The translations under genes were made by a program, and so were the position numbers. A model generated the notes under the pieces. The model did no database searches, was not told the DNA's origin, and saw only the letters and a program-made list of their open reading frames with translations. Positions 1 through 8,961 of a stretch of DNA of 64,000 nucleotides are shown piece after piece (position 1 is the first letter of the stretch; each line of letters opens with the position of its first letter). The stretch covers positions 62,001 through 126,000 of the forward strand of contig NZ_JACVHC010000007.1 in NCBI RefSeq assembly GCF_017976235.1, written 5' to 3'. This DNA comes from Pseudomonas anatoliensis. GTDB taxonomy: Bacteria; Pseudomonadota; Gammaproteobacteria; Pseudomonadales; Pseudomonadaceae.

Positions 1-1813
1 CGGTGCTCGACAGCGACACCTGATTGAAATACGCCTGCTGGATCAGCGCTTCAAAGGTCAGGATGTGGTCGCGAACACGTACGTGGCCGTTATGGAATTC
101 GACGTCTTCCTCGCTGACTTTGAAGTGCCGTGCGGCGAACTCAACCAAGCGTTGCTTGATGATCTCGGCGGCATTCTGGGCGGCTTTACCATTGAGGTCA
201 GCGCCGCTGGAAGCAGCGGTTGGCGAGGTGTTTGGCACCTTGTCGGTATTGGTCGCGGTGATCTGTACGCGATCGATTTCGACCTGGAACACTTCGGCCA
301 CGACCTGCGCGACTTTGGTGTTCAGGCCCTGGCCCATTTCTGTGCCGCCATGGTTCAGGTGGATGCTGCCGTCGGTGTAGATGTGGATCAAGGCACCTGC
401 CTGGTTCAAGAAACTCGCGGTGAAGGAAATACCGAATTTCACCGGGGTCAGCGCCAAGCCTTTTTTCAGAATCGGGCTGTTGGCGTTGTAGCGACGGATC
501 GCTTCGCGGCGCTCGTAATATTGGCTGCTTTCTTCCAGCTCCGCGGTCATTTCTTCGAGCATGTTGTGCTCGACGGTCTGGTAGTAATGGGTGACGTTGC
601 GCTCGGTCTTGCCGTAGTAGTTGGCCTTGCGCACCGCGAGTGGGTCGAGGTTCAGGTGACGGGCAATCGCGTCCATCACTTCTTCGATCGCGACCATCCC
701 TTGCGGCCCGCCGAAACCACGGTAGGCGGTGTTCGAGGCGGTGTTGGTCTTGCAGCGGTGACCGTTGATGGTCGCATCGCCCAGGTAATACGAGTTGTCC
801 GAATGGAACATCGCGCGGTCGACAATCGACGCCGACAAATCCGGCGAGTAGCCGCAGTTGCCGGCCAGTTCCATGTTGATCCCGTGCAGGCGCCCGGTGC
901 TGTCGAAGCCTACGTCGTATTCGACATAGAACGGGTGACGCTTGCCGGTCATCAGCATGTCTTCGACGCGCGGCAGGCGCATTTTGGTCGGCTGGCCGGT
1001 GAGATGCGCAACCACTGCGCACAGGCACGCGGGGCTTGCCGCCTGAGTTTCCTTGCCACCGAAACCACCGCCCATGCGGCGCATGTCGACGACGATTTTG
1101 TTCATGGAGACGTCGAGCACTTCAGCGACCAGTTTCTGCACTTCGGTCGGGTTCTGCGTCGAGCAGTAAACGATCATGCCGCCGTCTTCGGTAGGCATCA
1201 CCGAGGAGATTTGCGTCTCCAGGTAGAAGTGTTCCTGACCGCCGATGTGCAGCGTGCCTTGAATGCGATGATCGGCCGTCGCCAGTGCGGAGACCGAATC
1301 GCCGCGCTGGTGGGTGTGGCTGTCGAGGACGAAGTGACGCTTGCGCAGCGCTTCGACCACATCCAGCACCGGCTCGAGGTCTTCGTATTCGATGATCGCA
1401 GCCATTGCTGCCTTGCGTGCGGTTTCCAGATCTTTCGCCGCCACGGCGAGCACCGGTTGCCCGACAAACTGCACATCATCGATGGCCAGCAACGGGTCGC
1501 CCGGCATCAGCGGGCCGATGTCTTTCAGGCCCGGGACGTCTTCGTGGGTGATGGCGATGCGTACGCCTTCGAAGGCATAACAAGGCTTGGTATCGATGCT
1601 GATGATCTTCGCGTGAGCGCGGTCCGACAGGCGTGCGTACAGGTGCAGCTGATTGGGAAATTCCAGGCGATCATCGATGTACTGCGCTTCACCGGACACA
1701 TGTTTGGCGGCGCTGTCGTGCTTGACGCTGCGGCCGACACCGGTGGTCAGGTCCTGGGCGAACAATTCGGCCAGCTCAGCCTGGGTCTTCTCTACGGCGT
1801 GATGGTTAGACAT
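1..1813 (-). CDS. xdhB: xanthine dehydrogenase, molybdopterin-binding large subunit (partial)
   Basis: The gene encodes the molybdenum-cofactor subunit of xanthine dehydrogenase, which oxidises hypoxanthine and xanthine to urate in purine breakdown. Reading leftward from the ATG at 1813 the protein begins MSNHHAVEKT and continues without a stop to the window edge, about 604 codons, so the C-terminus is missing. Family features visible include GRSVKHDSAAKHVSGEAQY near the N-terminus, the glycine-rich MRRMGGGFGGKE segment, and AYRGFGGPQG, all cofactor-binding segments of this family. The start overlaps the end of xdhA by 8 bp, which implies translational coupling in one operon. A full-length subunit is usually near 800 residues, so roughly a quarter lies outside. 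Confidence 0.95.
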   Translation of the reverse strand, partial: MSNHHAVEKTQAELAELFAQDLTTGVGRSVKHDSAAKHVSGEAQYIDDRLEFPNQLHLYARLSDRAHAKIISIDTKPCYAFEGVRIAITHEDVPGLKDIGPLMPGDPLLAIDDVQFVGQPVLAVAAKDLETARKAAMAAIIEYEDLEPVLDVVEALRKRHFVLDSHTHQRGDSVSALATADHRIQGTLHIGGQEHFYLETQISSVMPTEDGGMIVYCSTQNPTEVQKLVAEVLDVSMNKIVVDMRRMGGGFGGKETQAASPACLCAVVAHLTGQPTKMRLPRVEDMLMTGKRHPFYVEYDVGFDSTGRLHGINMELAGNCGYSPDLSASIVDRAMFHSDNSYYLGDATINGHRCKTNTASNTAYRGFGGPQGMVAIEEVMDAIARHLNLDPLAVRKANYYGKTERNVTHYYQTVEHNMLEEMTAELEESSQYYERREAIRRYNANSPILKKGLALTPVKFGISFTASFLNQAGALIHIYTDGSIHLNHGGTEMGQGLNTKVAQVVAEVFQVEIDRVQITATNTDKVPNTSPTAASSGADLNGKAAQNAAEIIKQRLVEFAARHFKVSEEDVEFHNGHVRVRDHILTFEALIQQAYFNQVSLSST

Positions 1814-3260
1814 AAGCGGTCACCCGAGTCTCGATGTGCGGTGTTTGCAGTTCGATGAAGTATTTGCGCAGCAGGTTCTGCGCGCTGAGCAGGCGATATT
1901 CCTTGCTGGCGCGGAAGTCCGAGAGCGGCGTGAAGTCTTCGGCCAAGGCAGCGCAGGCGCGTTCGATCACGGCATTGTTGAACGGTTGGCCGATCAGCGC
2001 GGCTTCGCAAGCGGCGGCGCGCTTGGGGATCGCGGCCATGCCGCCGAAGGCGACGCGGGCATCGTTGATCACACCGTTTTCGATGCGCAAATTGAATGCG
2101 GCGCAGACGGCGGAGATGTCGTCGTCCAGACGCTTCGAGACTTTATAGGCGCGGAACAACTGCTCGGCGCTGGCACGCGGGACGATGATCTTCTCGATGA
2201 ATTCGCTTTCCTGACGCGCAGTGACGCGGTAATCGATGAAGTAGTCTTCCAGGTTCAGGGTGCGCCGGGTTTCGCCTTTGCACAGCACGATCTGCGCGCC
2301 GAGGGCGATCAGCAGGGGCGGCGAGTCACCGATCGGCGAGGCGTTGCCGATGTTGCCGCCGAGGGTGCCCTGGTTGCGGATTTGCAGGGAAGCGAAGCGA
2401 TGCAGCAGTTCGCCGAAGTCCGGATACTCTGCGTTCAACGCTTCGTAGCAGTCGGAGAGGCTGGTGGCGGCGCCGATTTCGATGCGGTCATCGAAACTGT
2501 CGATGCGCTTCATTTCGGCGACGTTGCCGACGTAGATCATCACCGGCAGCGTGCGGTGGAACTGGGTGACTTCCAGCGCCAGGTCGGTGCCGCCCGCCAG
2601 CAGGCGTGCTTGTGGGTAAGCATCGTAGAGATCGGCCAGATCGGCGACGGTCAGGGGCACCAGGCAGCGCTTGTCGCCGCTGTTGAGTTCGCCGATATCG
2701 GTGGGGGCAATGGCTTTGAGGCGGGCGATGGTGTCCGCTTCGCGGGCGTCGAACTGATCCGGTTGCTTGGCGCAGCACGACTGCTCGGCAGCGGCCAGAA
2801 TCGGCCGGTAGCCGGTGCAACGGCAAAGGTTGCCGGCCAGCGCTTCGTGGGCCTTGGCGCTGTCCGGCCCATCGCTGTTCTTTTGCAGCGCGAACAGCGA
2901 CATGACGAAACCGGGGGTGCAGAAACCGCACTGCGAACCGTGGCACTCGACCATGGCTTTCTGCACGCTGTGCAGTTCGCCTTTGTGCTTGAGGTCTTCA
3001 ACGCTGATCAATTGCTTGCCGTGCAAGGACGAAACGAACGTCAGGCACGAGTTGAGGCTGCGATAGCGAATATGTTCGCGGCCAGCGTCATCCGTCTGCA
3101 ACTCGCCGACCACGACGGTGCAGGCGCCGCAGTCACCGCTGGCGCAACCTTCTTTGGTGCCGGATTTGCCGACGTGTTCACGCAGATAATTGAGCACAGT
3201 CAGATTCGGGTCCAGGGCGTGCTCGCTACGGAGTTCCTGGTTAAGTAAAAACTGGATCAC
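1806..3260 (-). CDS. xdhA: xanthine dehydrogenase, iron-sulfur and FAD small subunit
   Basis: This 484-residue subunit passes electrons from the molybdenum centre of XdhB to FAD and NAD. The N-terminal 2Fe-2S ferredoxin domain shows CASGDCGACTVVVGE (about residues 40-55). A second all-alpha 2Fe-2S domain shows CGFCTPGFVMS and CRCTGYRPI (about residues 110-155). The remainder is a FAD-binding domain with LLAGGTDLALEV and GTLGGNIGNASPIGD, followed by the CO dehydrogenase flavoprotein C-terminal domain. It is first in the operon and overlaps xdhB by 8 bp. The 267 bp upstream are shared with a divergent GntR-type regulator and carry two copies of an inverted-repeat motif, so local control by that regulator is plausible but inferred. 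Confidence 0.95.
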   Translation of the reverse strand: MIQFLLNQELRSEHALDPNLTVLNYLREHVGKSGTKEGCASGDCGACTVVVGELQTDDAGREHIRYRSLNSCLTFVSSLHGKQLISVEDLKHKGELHSVQKAMVECHGSQCGFCTPGFVMSLFALQKNSDGPDSAKAHEALAGNLCRCTGYRPILAAAEQSCCAKQPDQFDAREADTIARLKAIAPTDIGELNSGDKRCLVPLTVADLADLYDAYPQARLLAGGTDLALEVTQFHRTLPVMIYVGNVAEMKRIDSFDDRIEIGAATSLSDCYEALNAEYPDFGELLHRFASLQIRNQGTLGGNIGNASPIGDSPPLLIALGAQIVLCKGETRRTLNLEDYFIDYRVTARQESEFIEKIIVPRASAEQLFRAYKVSKRLDDDISAVCAAFNLRIENGVINDARVAFGGMAAIPKRAAACEAALIGQPFNNAVIERACAALAEDFTPLSDFRASKEYRLLSAQNLLRKYFIELQTPHIETRVTAYV

Positions 3261-3317
3261 GGAAGGCCTCGCAGACTCATTATTGTTGTTAAGCGACTTG
3301 AGCCGAATTTAGCAGCT

Positions 3318-3355
3318 CTGACTTTTCGGTCAATGGTTTTCTGACTTAAAGGTCA
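3318..3355. promoter_or_regulatory. twin inverted-repeat motif, candidate GntR operator
   Basis: Two 15-base copies of CTGACTTNNNGGTCA lie at 3318-3332 and 3341-3355, 23 bp start to start, or about two helical turns. Each is a TGAC-N6-GTCA inverted repeat. They lie 58-95 bp upstream of the xdhA start, in the region shared with the divergent GntR-family gene. The motif is seen directly; its role as an operator is inference. Confidence 0.5.
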
Positions 3356-3527
3356 AGAAAATCCATTTCGTCGATCAACAACCTGTCTATTCAGTATTGA
3401 CCCTCATCGAGTCCCCTGCCTTTTTGCGGGAATCGTGCCAAAAACCGCTGAGTGGGCACTCCGCCATGACCTTGCATTTGCGCTACACTGCGCCGCTTGT
3501 GCAGATCGATAGAATTTGAAGGACACC

Positions 3528-4187
3528 ATGACGTTCAAGGCCCCGGACAGCCTCGCCGAGCAAATCGCTCACCACCTCGCCGAACGCATCATTCGTGGCG
3601 AAATGAAGCCGGGAGAGCGCATCCAGGAACAAAAGGTCACGCTGGCGCTCAACGTCAGCCGCGGTTCGGTCCGCGAAGCCTTGCTGATCCTCGAGCGCCG
3701 CCACCTGATCGCGATCCTGCCGCGCCGTGGCGCGCATGTCACCGAGCTGACGGCGCACAAGGTGCAGAGCCTGTGCACGCTGATGAGCGAGTTGTACATC
3801 CTGCTCGGCAACTCGGTGGCCAATGGCTGGCAGGTCCAGTCGGACATGGCGCCGTTCGTGCAGATCCAGCAGCGCCTGACCGCCAGCTACGAGCGTCAGG
3901 ACATCCGCACGTTCGTCGATGACAGTTTCAACGTCATGCGCGCCGCCTATCCGTTCGCCAACAACCCGTACCTGCAAGAAACTGTCGAGAACCTGCAACC
4001 GGCCATGAGCCGTGCGTACTTCCTCGCCCTCGAACAGCGCAAGGCCGAAATGAGTGAGTTCCTCGAACTGTTCGAGCGCTTGCTGGCTGCCGTGCTCGCC
4101 CGCGATTTGCCGCAGATCCGCATCGTGCTGACGGCTTACGCCCAGCGCAGCTGCGATCTGGTGGTGTCTGCCCTGACGGTCGCCTAA
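3528..4187 (+). CDS. GntR/FCD-family transcriptional regulator
   Basis: A 219-residue regulator with an N-terminal winged helix-turn-helix of GntR type (LAEQIAHHLAERIIRGEMKPG, then ALNVSRGSVREALLILERR, about residues 8-65) and a helical C-terminal ligand-binding domain of FCD/FadR-like kind. I start it at the ATG at 3528, which has AAGGA just upstream at 3519-3523; an in-frame TTG at 3516 lacks a ribosome binding site. It is divergent from xdhA and ends 2 bp before the GTG of smc. The position suggests it controls purine catabolism, but the ligand cannot be read from the sequence. A role unrelated to xdh remains possible. Confidence 0.85.
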   Translation: MTFKAPDSLAEQIAHHLAERIIRGEMKPGERIQEQKVTLALNVSRGSVREALLILERRHLIAILPRRGAHVTELTAHKVQSLCTLMSELYILLGNSVANGWQVQSDMAPFVQIQQRLTASYERQDIRTFVDDSFNVMRAAYPFANNPYLQETVENLQPAMSRAYFLALEQRKAEMSEFLELFERLLAAVLARDLPQIRIVLTAYAQRSCDLVVSALTVA

Positions 4188-4189
4188 GC

Positions 4190-7100
4190 GTGCGGCTCAA
4201 GTGCATCAAACTGGCGGGATTCAAATCCTTCGTTGACCCGACCACGGTGAACTTCCCCAGTAACATGGCGGCGGTCGTCGGGCCGAACGGTTGCGGCAAG
4301 TCGAACATCATCGACGCCGTACGCTGGGTGATGGGCGAAAGTTCGGCGAAAAACCTGCGTGGCGAGTCGATGACCGACGTCATCTTCAACGGTTCGACCA
4401 GCCGCAAGCCGGTGAGTCAGGCGAGTATCGAACTGGTGTTCGACAACTCTGACGGCACGCTGCTGGGCGAATACGCGGCTTACGCGGAGATTTCGATTCG
4501 CCGCAAAGTGACCCGCGACAGCCAGACCACTTATTACCTCAACGGCACCAAATGCCGTCGTCGTGACATCACCGATATTTTCCTCGGCACCGGTCTGGGC
4601 CCGCGCAGCTACTCGATTATCGAGCAGGGGATGATCTCCAAGCTGATCGAGTCCAAGCCTGAAGACCTGCGTAACTTCATCGAAGAAGCGGCGGGGATCT
4701 CCAAGTACAAGGAGCGCCGGCGCGAGACCGAAAACCGCATCCGCCGCACCCACGAAAACCTCGCCCGTCTGACCGACCTGCGCGATGAGCTCGAACGTCA
4801 GCTCGAACGCTTGCACCGTCAGGCCGAGTCCGCCAAGAAGTATCAGGAATTCAAAGCCGAGGAGCGTCAGCTCAAGGCGCAACTGTCGGCCCTGCGCTGG
4901 CAGGATCTGAACGAACAGGTTGGCCAGCGCGAGTCGATCATCGGTACCCAGGAAATCAGTTTCGAAGCGCTGGTCGCCGAGCAACGTAACGCCGATGCGG
5001 CGATTGAACGCTTGCGCGACGGGCATCACGACCTTTCCGAGCGCTTCAATCTGGTGCAGGGCCGCTTCTATTCGGTCGGTGGCGACATCGCCCGGGTCGA
5101 GCAGAGCATTCAGCACGGCCAGCAACGTTTGCGTCAGTTGCAGGACGACTTGAAAGAAGCCGAGCGCGCACGACTGGAAACCGAGTCGCATCTTGGCCAC
5201 GACCGCACGTTGCTGCTGACCCTCGGCGAAGAGCTGGACATGCTCACCCCCGAGCAGGAAATCACCAGCGCTGCCGCCGAAGAAGCCGCCGCTGCACTCG
5301 AAGACTCGGAAAGCGTCATGCACGGCTGGCAGGAGCAGTGGGACACCTTCAACCTCACTGCTGCCGAACCGCGGCGTCAGGCCGAAGTGCAGCAGTCGCG
5401 CATTCAGCAGCTCGAAACCAGCATGGAGCGCCTGGCCGATCGCCAAAAGCGCCTCGGCGAAGAGCGCGCGTTGCTCTCGGCGGACCCCGAAGACGCGGCG
5501 ATCATGGAACTCAACGAGCAACTCGCCGAGTCCGAAGCGACCCTTGAAGATTTACAGACCAGCGAAGAAGCCCAGGTCGAAAAGCTTGAGCAACTGCGTC
5601 AGGAATTGCAGCAAGCACTGACCGCGCAGCAACAGGCGCAGGGCGATTTGCAGCGTCTCAATGGTCGCCTTGCCTCCCTTGAAGCCTTGCAGCAAGCCGC
5701 GCTCGATCCGGGTACCGGCACCGCCGAATGGCTGAAGGAACACAACCTCGCCGAGCGCCCGCGTCTGGCCGAAGGCCTGAAGGTCGAGGCCGGTTGGGAG
5801 CTGGCGGTAGAAACCGTGCTCGGCGCCGATCTGCAAGCGGTGCTGGTCGATGATTTCAGCGGTTTCGATCTGTCCGGTTTTACTCAGGGCGATTTGCGCC
5901 TGCTCAGCCCTGGCACCGACGGTGTTCGTGTGGCGGGCAGTCTGCTGGACAAAGTCGAGGCGCAGATCGATCTGTCGCCGTGGCTCGGTCAGGTCAAACC
6001 GGTCGACAGTCTGGAGCAGGCATTGGCCCTGCGCGGCCAGTTGAGCGCCGGGCAAAGTCTGATCAGCCGCGACGGCTATTGGGTCGGCCGGCACTTTCTG
6101 CGCGTGCGACGGGCCAGCGAAGCCGAAAGCGGCATGCTCGCCCGTGGCCAGGAAATCGAAGCGCTGCACCTTGAGCGCGAAGAGCGCGAAGCCACGGTCG
6201 AAGCCATGGAGAACCGTTTGCAAACCCTGCGCGCGCAGCAGCGTCAGCAGGAAAACGGTCGTGAACATCTGCGGCGTTTGCTGCAAGACGAAGCGCGCCA
6301 GCAGGGTGAACTGAAAGCGCAATTGTCCGCCGGTAAAGCCAAGGCCGAGCAGCTGACATTGCGTCGTACTCGTCTGGATGAAGAACTGGTCGAACTCGGC
6401 GAACAACGTGCGCTGGAGCATGAACACATCGGCGAAGCGCGTATGCACTTGCAGGAAGCCCTCGATGCGATGGCGCTGGACACCGAGCAGCGCGAGTTGC
6501 TGCTGGCCCAGCGCGACAGCCTGCGCGAACGCCTCGATCGCGTGCGTCAGGAAGCGCGGCAGCACAAGGATCACGCGCACCAATTGGCCGTGCGCCTGGG
6601 CTCGCTGCGCGCGCAGCACGACTCCACGCGCCAGGCGTTGGAACGTCTGGAAATGCAGTCCGAGCGTCTGACCGAAAAGCGTGAACAGCTGAGTCTGAAT
6701 CTGGAGGAGGGTGAAGCACCGCTGGAAGAGCTGCGCCTGAAACTCGAAGAGTTGCTCGACAAGCGCATGACCGTCGATGAAGAACTCAAGACTGCGCAGA
6801 TCGCGCTCGAAGATGCCGACCGCGAACTGCGCGACGCAGAAAAGCGCCGCACGCAAGCCGAGCAGCAATCGCAACTGATCCGTGGCCAGCTCGAACAGCA
6901 ACGCATGGAGTGGCAGGCCCTGACCGTGCGCCGCAAGGCCCTGCAGGATCAACTGCTCGAAGACGGCTACGATCTCAACGGCGTGCTCGCCACATTGACG
7001 GCGCAAGCCAGTGAACGCGAAGCCGAAGAAGAACTCGAACGGATCAACGCGCGGATTCAGCGTCTGGGCGCGATCAACCTCGCGGCCATCGACGAATACA

Positions 7101-7678
7101 CGCAACAATCCGAGCGTAAACGTTATCTGGATGCGCAGGACGCCGATCTGGTCGAAGCGCTGGAAACCCTGGAAAACGTTATCCGCAAGATCGACAAGGA
7201 AACCCGTAACCGTTTCAAGGATACCTTTGATCAGATCAATGGCGGATTACAGGCGCTTTTCCCAAAAGTTTTCGGTGGTGGACGCGCGTATTTGGAACTG
7301 ACGGGCGAAGATCTACTCGATACAGGGGTGACGATCATGGCGCAGCCGCCAGGGAAGAAGAACAGCACCATCCATTTGCTCTCCGGCGGGGAAAAAGCCC
7401 TGACCGCGCTGGCACTGGTTTTTGCGATCTTCAAGTTGAACCCGGCGCCGTTCTGCATGCTCGATGAGGTTGACGCGCCGCTGGATGACGCTAACGTTGG
7501 ACGCTACGCGCGCTTGGTCAAAGAGATGTCGCAGACCGTGCAGTTCATCTATATCACTCACAACAAGATCGCCATGGAAATGGCCGAACAGTTGATGGGC
7601 GTAACGATGCATGAACCGGGTTGTTCGCGACTGGTCGCGGTGGATGTCGAGGAGGCAATGGCGATGGTGGATGCCTGA
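4190..7678 (+). CDS. smc: chromosome segregation protein SMC
   Basis: This 1162-residue ATPase entraps DNA and organises and segregates the chromosome, normally with ScpA and ScpB. The N-terminal head has Walker A GPNGCGKSN at about residues 31-39. Long heptad-rich coiled coils follow, interrupted by a hinge at about residues 520-640. The C-terminal head has the signature LSGGEKALTALAL (about residue 1068) and Walker B FCMLDEVDAPLDD. Length and layout are those of a full-length bacterial SMC. The start is GTG at 4190, two bases after the regulator stop codon, with no convincing Shine-Dalgarno sequence, so translation may depend on coupling. zipA follows after 259 bp. Confidence 0.97.
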   Translation: MRLKCIKLAGFKSFVDPTTVNFPSNMAAVVGPNGCGKSNIIDAVRWVMGESSAKNLRGESMTDVIFNGSTSRKPVSQASIELVFDNSDGTLLGEYAAYAEISIRRKVTRDSQTTYYLNGTKCRRRDITDIFLGTGLGPRSYSIIEQGMISKLIESKPEDLRNFIEEAAGISKYKERRRETENRIRRTHENLARLTDLRDELERQLERLHRQAESAKKYQEFKAEERQLKAQLSALRWQDLNEQVGQRESIIGTQEISFEALVAEQRNADAAIERLRDGHHDLSERFNLVQGRFYSVGGDIARVEQSIQHGQQRLRQLQDDLKEAERARLETESHLGHDRTLLLTLGEELDMLTPEQEITSAAAEEAAAALEDSESVMHGWQEQWDTFNLTAAEPRRQAEVQQSRIQQLETSMERLADRQKRLGEERALLSADPEDAAIMELNEQLAESEATLEDLQTSEEAQVEKLEQLRQELQQALTAQQQAQGDLQRLNGRLASLEALQQAALDPGTGTAEWLKEHNLAERPRLAEGLKVEAGWELAVETVLGADLQAVLVDDFSGFDLSGFTQGDLRLLSPGTDGVRVAGSLLDKVEAQIDLSPWLGQVKPVDSLEQALALRGQLSAGQSLISRDGYWVGRHFLRVRRASEAESGMLARGQEIEALHLEREEREATVEAMENRLQTLRAQQRQQENGREHLRRLLQDEARQQGELKAQLSAGKAKAEQLTLRRTRLDEELVELGEQRALEHEHIGEARMHLQEALDAMALDTEQRELLLAQRDSLRERLDRVRQEARQHKDHAHQLAVRLGSLRAQHDSTRQALERLEMQSERLTEKREQLSLNLEEGEAPLEELRLKLEELLDKRMTVDEELKTAQIALEDADRELRDAEKRRTQAEQQSQLIRGQLEQQRMEWQALTVRRKALQDQLLEDGYDLNGVLATLTAQASEREAEEELERINARIQRLGAINLAAIDEYTQQSERKRYLDAQDADLVEALETLENVIRKIDKETRNRFKDTFDQINGGLQALFPKVFGGGRAYLELTGEDLLDTGVTIMAQPPGKKNSTIHLLSGGEKALTALALVFAIFKLNPAPFCMLDEVDAPLDDANVGRYARLVKEMSQTVQFIYITHNKIAMEMAEQLMGVTMHEPGCSRLVAVDVEEAMAMVDA

Positions 7679-7937
7679 TTCGGCATCTTGTGGGAAAGGT
7701 ATTAGGGGGTTGTAGGACTTTTTTACCGGGCTCGACTTGCTGGCCAATCGACATATTCGCGCAAGCCGATGAGACAGACGGTGTAAAGTTGTCTATGGTC
7801 GTGCTAGTTTAATGTCAATTTTTCGTATACGTGGGCAAAACGCCTGTCAGAACATAGAGTTGGCGCCACGTTTTAAAGCGGTTTGCACAGTGTAAACCCC
7901 TTATTTTTCAGCATTTTTTATAGAGGCACGGGATTAC

Positions 7938-8798
7938 ATGGAAATCGGTCTGCGCGAGTGGCTGATCGTCATCGGCATCATTGTGATAGCCGGTATTCTT
8001 TTCGATGGCTGGCGCCGGATGCGCGGCGGCAAGGGAAAACTGAAATTCCGTCTTGATCGAAGTTTGTCCAACCTGCCGGACGAGGACACCAGCCCTGAGC
8101 TGTTGGGCCCGGCCCGCGTACTGGACACACACAAGGAACCGCAACTGGACGAGCACGATCTGCCGTCGGTGAGCATGCCGGCCCGCGAAGCACGCGAGCC
8201 TCGCGAATCCGGCGCCAAACGTGGCAAGCGCGGCAGCAACGGTCCGGCCCAGGGCGACCTGAACCTCGATCTGGATCTGGACGGCGGCCCGAGCTTCAGC
8301 AGCCGTGACGACTTCGTAGAAGACGCCAAGCCAGCGCCTGCTGCGGTCGAAAAGGATCAACCGCAAGCCGAAGAAGTTCTGGTGATCAGCGTGATCTGCC
8401 GTGACGCCGCCGGCTTCAAAGGCCCCGCGTTGTTGCAGAACATTCTGGAAAGCGGTCTGCGTTTTGGCGAGATGGATATTTTCCACCGTCACGAAAGCAT
8501 GGCCGGCAACGGTGAAGTGCTGTTCTCCATGGCCAACGCGGTCAAGCCGGGCATCTTTGATCTGGACGATATCGACCATTTCAGCACCCCGGCGGTGAGC
8601 TTCTTCCTCGGCCTGCCAGGCCCGCGTCATCCGAAGCAAGCCTTCGACGTGATGGTGGCCGCAGCCCGCAAGCTGTCGCAGGAATTGAACGGCGAGTTGA
8701 AAGATGACCAGCGCAGCGTTCTGACTGCGCAGACTATCGAGCACTACCGTCAGCGCATCGTCGAATTCGAGCGCCGCGCCCTGACCCACAAGCGTTAA
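7938..8798 (+). CDS. zipA: cell division protein ZipA
   Basis: ZipA anchors the FtsZ ring to the inner membrane. The 286-residue protein starts MEIGLREWLIVIGIIVIAG, an N-terminal membrane segment, followed by a short basic stretch (GWRRMRGGKGKLKF). A charged, disordered linker runs to about residue 145. The C-terminal FtsZ-binding domain runs from about residue 150 to 280 (EEVLVISVICRDAAGFKGP, then HFSTPAVSFFLGLPGP). Length is typical for Pseudomonas ZipA. It lies between smc and ligA, as I recall it does in related species. The 259 bp upstream are relatively AT-rich and probably hold its promoter, though no clear boxes stood out. Confidence 0.95.
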   Translation: MEIGLREWLIVIGIIVIAGILFDGWRRMRGGKGKLKFRLDRSLSNLPDEDTSPELLGPARVLDTHKEPQLDEHDLPSVSMPAREAREPRESGAKRGKRGSNGPAQGDLNLDLDLDGGPSFSSRDDFVEDAKPAPAAVEKDQPQAEEVLVISVICRDAAGFKGPALLQNILESGLRFGEMDIFHRHESMAGNGEVLFSMANAVKPGIFDLDDIDHFSTPAVSFFLGLPGPRHPKQAFDVMVAAARKLSQELNGELKDDQRSVLTAQTIEHYRQRIVEFERRALTHKR

Positions 8799-8805
8799 GG
8801 CTGAA

Positions 8806-8892
8806 GATCAAAAGATCGCAGCCTCGTTTCACTCGACAGCTCCTACAGGGTTTGTGTTTTCTGTAGGAGCTGCCGAAGGCTGCGATCTTTTG
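8806..8892. repeat. REP doublet (copy 1)
   Basis: An inverted pair of REP palindromes: a left arm beginning GATCAAAAGATCGCAGCC and a right arm ending GGCTGCGATCTTTTGA, each joined to a CTCCTACA/TGTAGGAG core. It lies directly after zipA and is one of twelve related copies in the window. Confidence 0.9.
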
Positions 8893-8920
8893 AATCCGCT
8901 GCCAATGATGTATTGAAATG

Positions 8921-8944
8921 GAGCAGCCTCGGCTGCTCTTTTGC
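8921..8944 (+). terminator. intrinsic terminator just upstream of ligA
   Basis: An 8-bp perfect stem, GAGCAGCC/GGCTGCTC with a two-base loop, is followed by TTTT. It ends only 18 bp before the ligA ATG, so it could stop zipA transcripts or attenuate ligA. Confidence 0.65.
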
Positions 8945-8961
8945 TTTATGAGAGAACACCC

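Noticed and set aside
65..1858. Long open frame of about 600 codons on the plus strand
   Set aside because: It lies opposite xdhB, whose protein matches a known family throughout; the plus-strand frame has no recognisable domain and is a by-product of high GC.
3516..3527. TTG as the start of the GntR-type regulator
   Set aside because: The AAGGA ribosome binding site overlaps these codons and is correctly spaced only for the ATG at 3528.
5552..7108. 518-codon open frame on the minus strand
   Set aside because: It is the antisense shadow of the SMC coiled coil, rich in Leu, Gln and Phe because of the Glu/Gln/Arg codons opposite.
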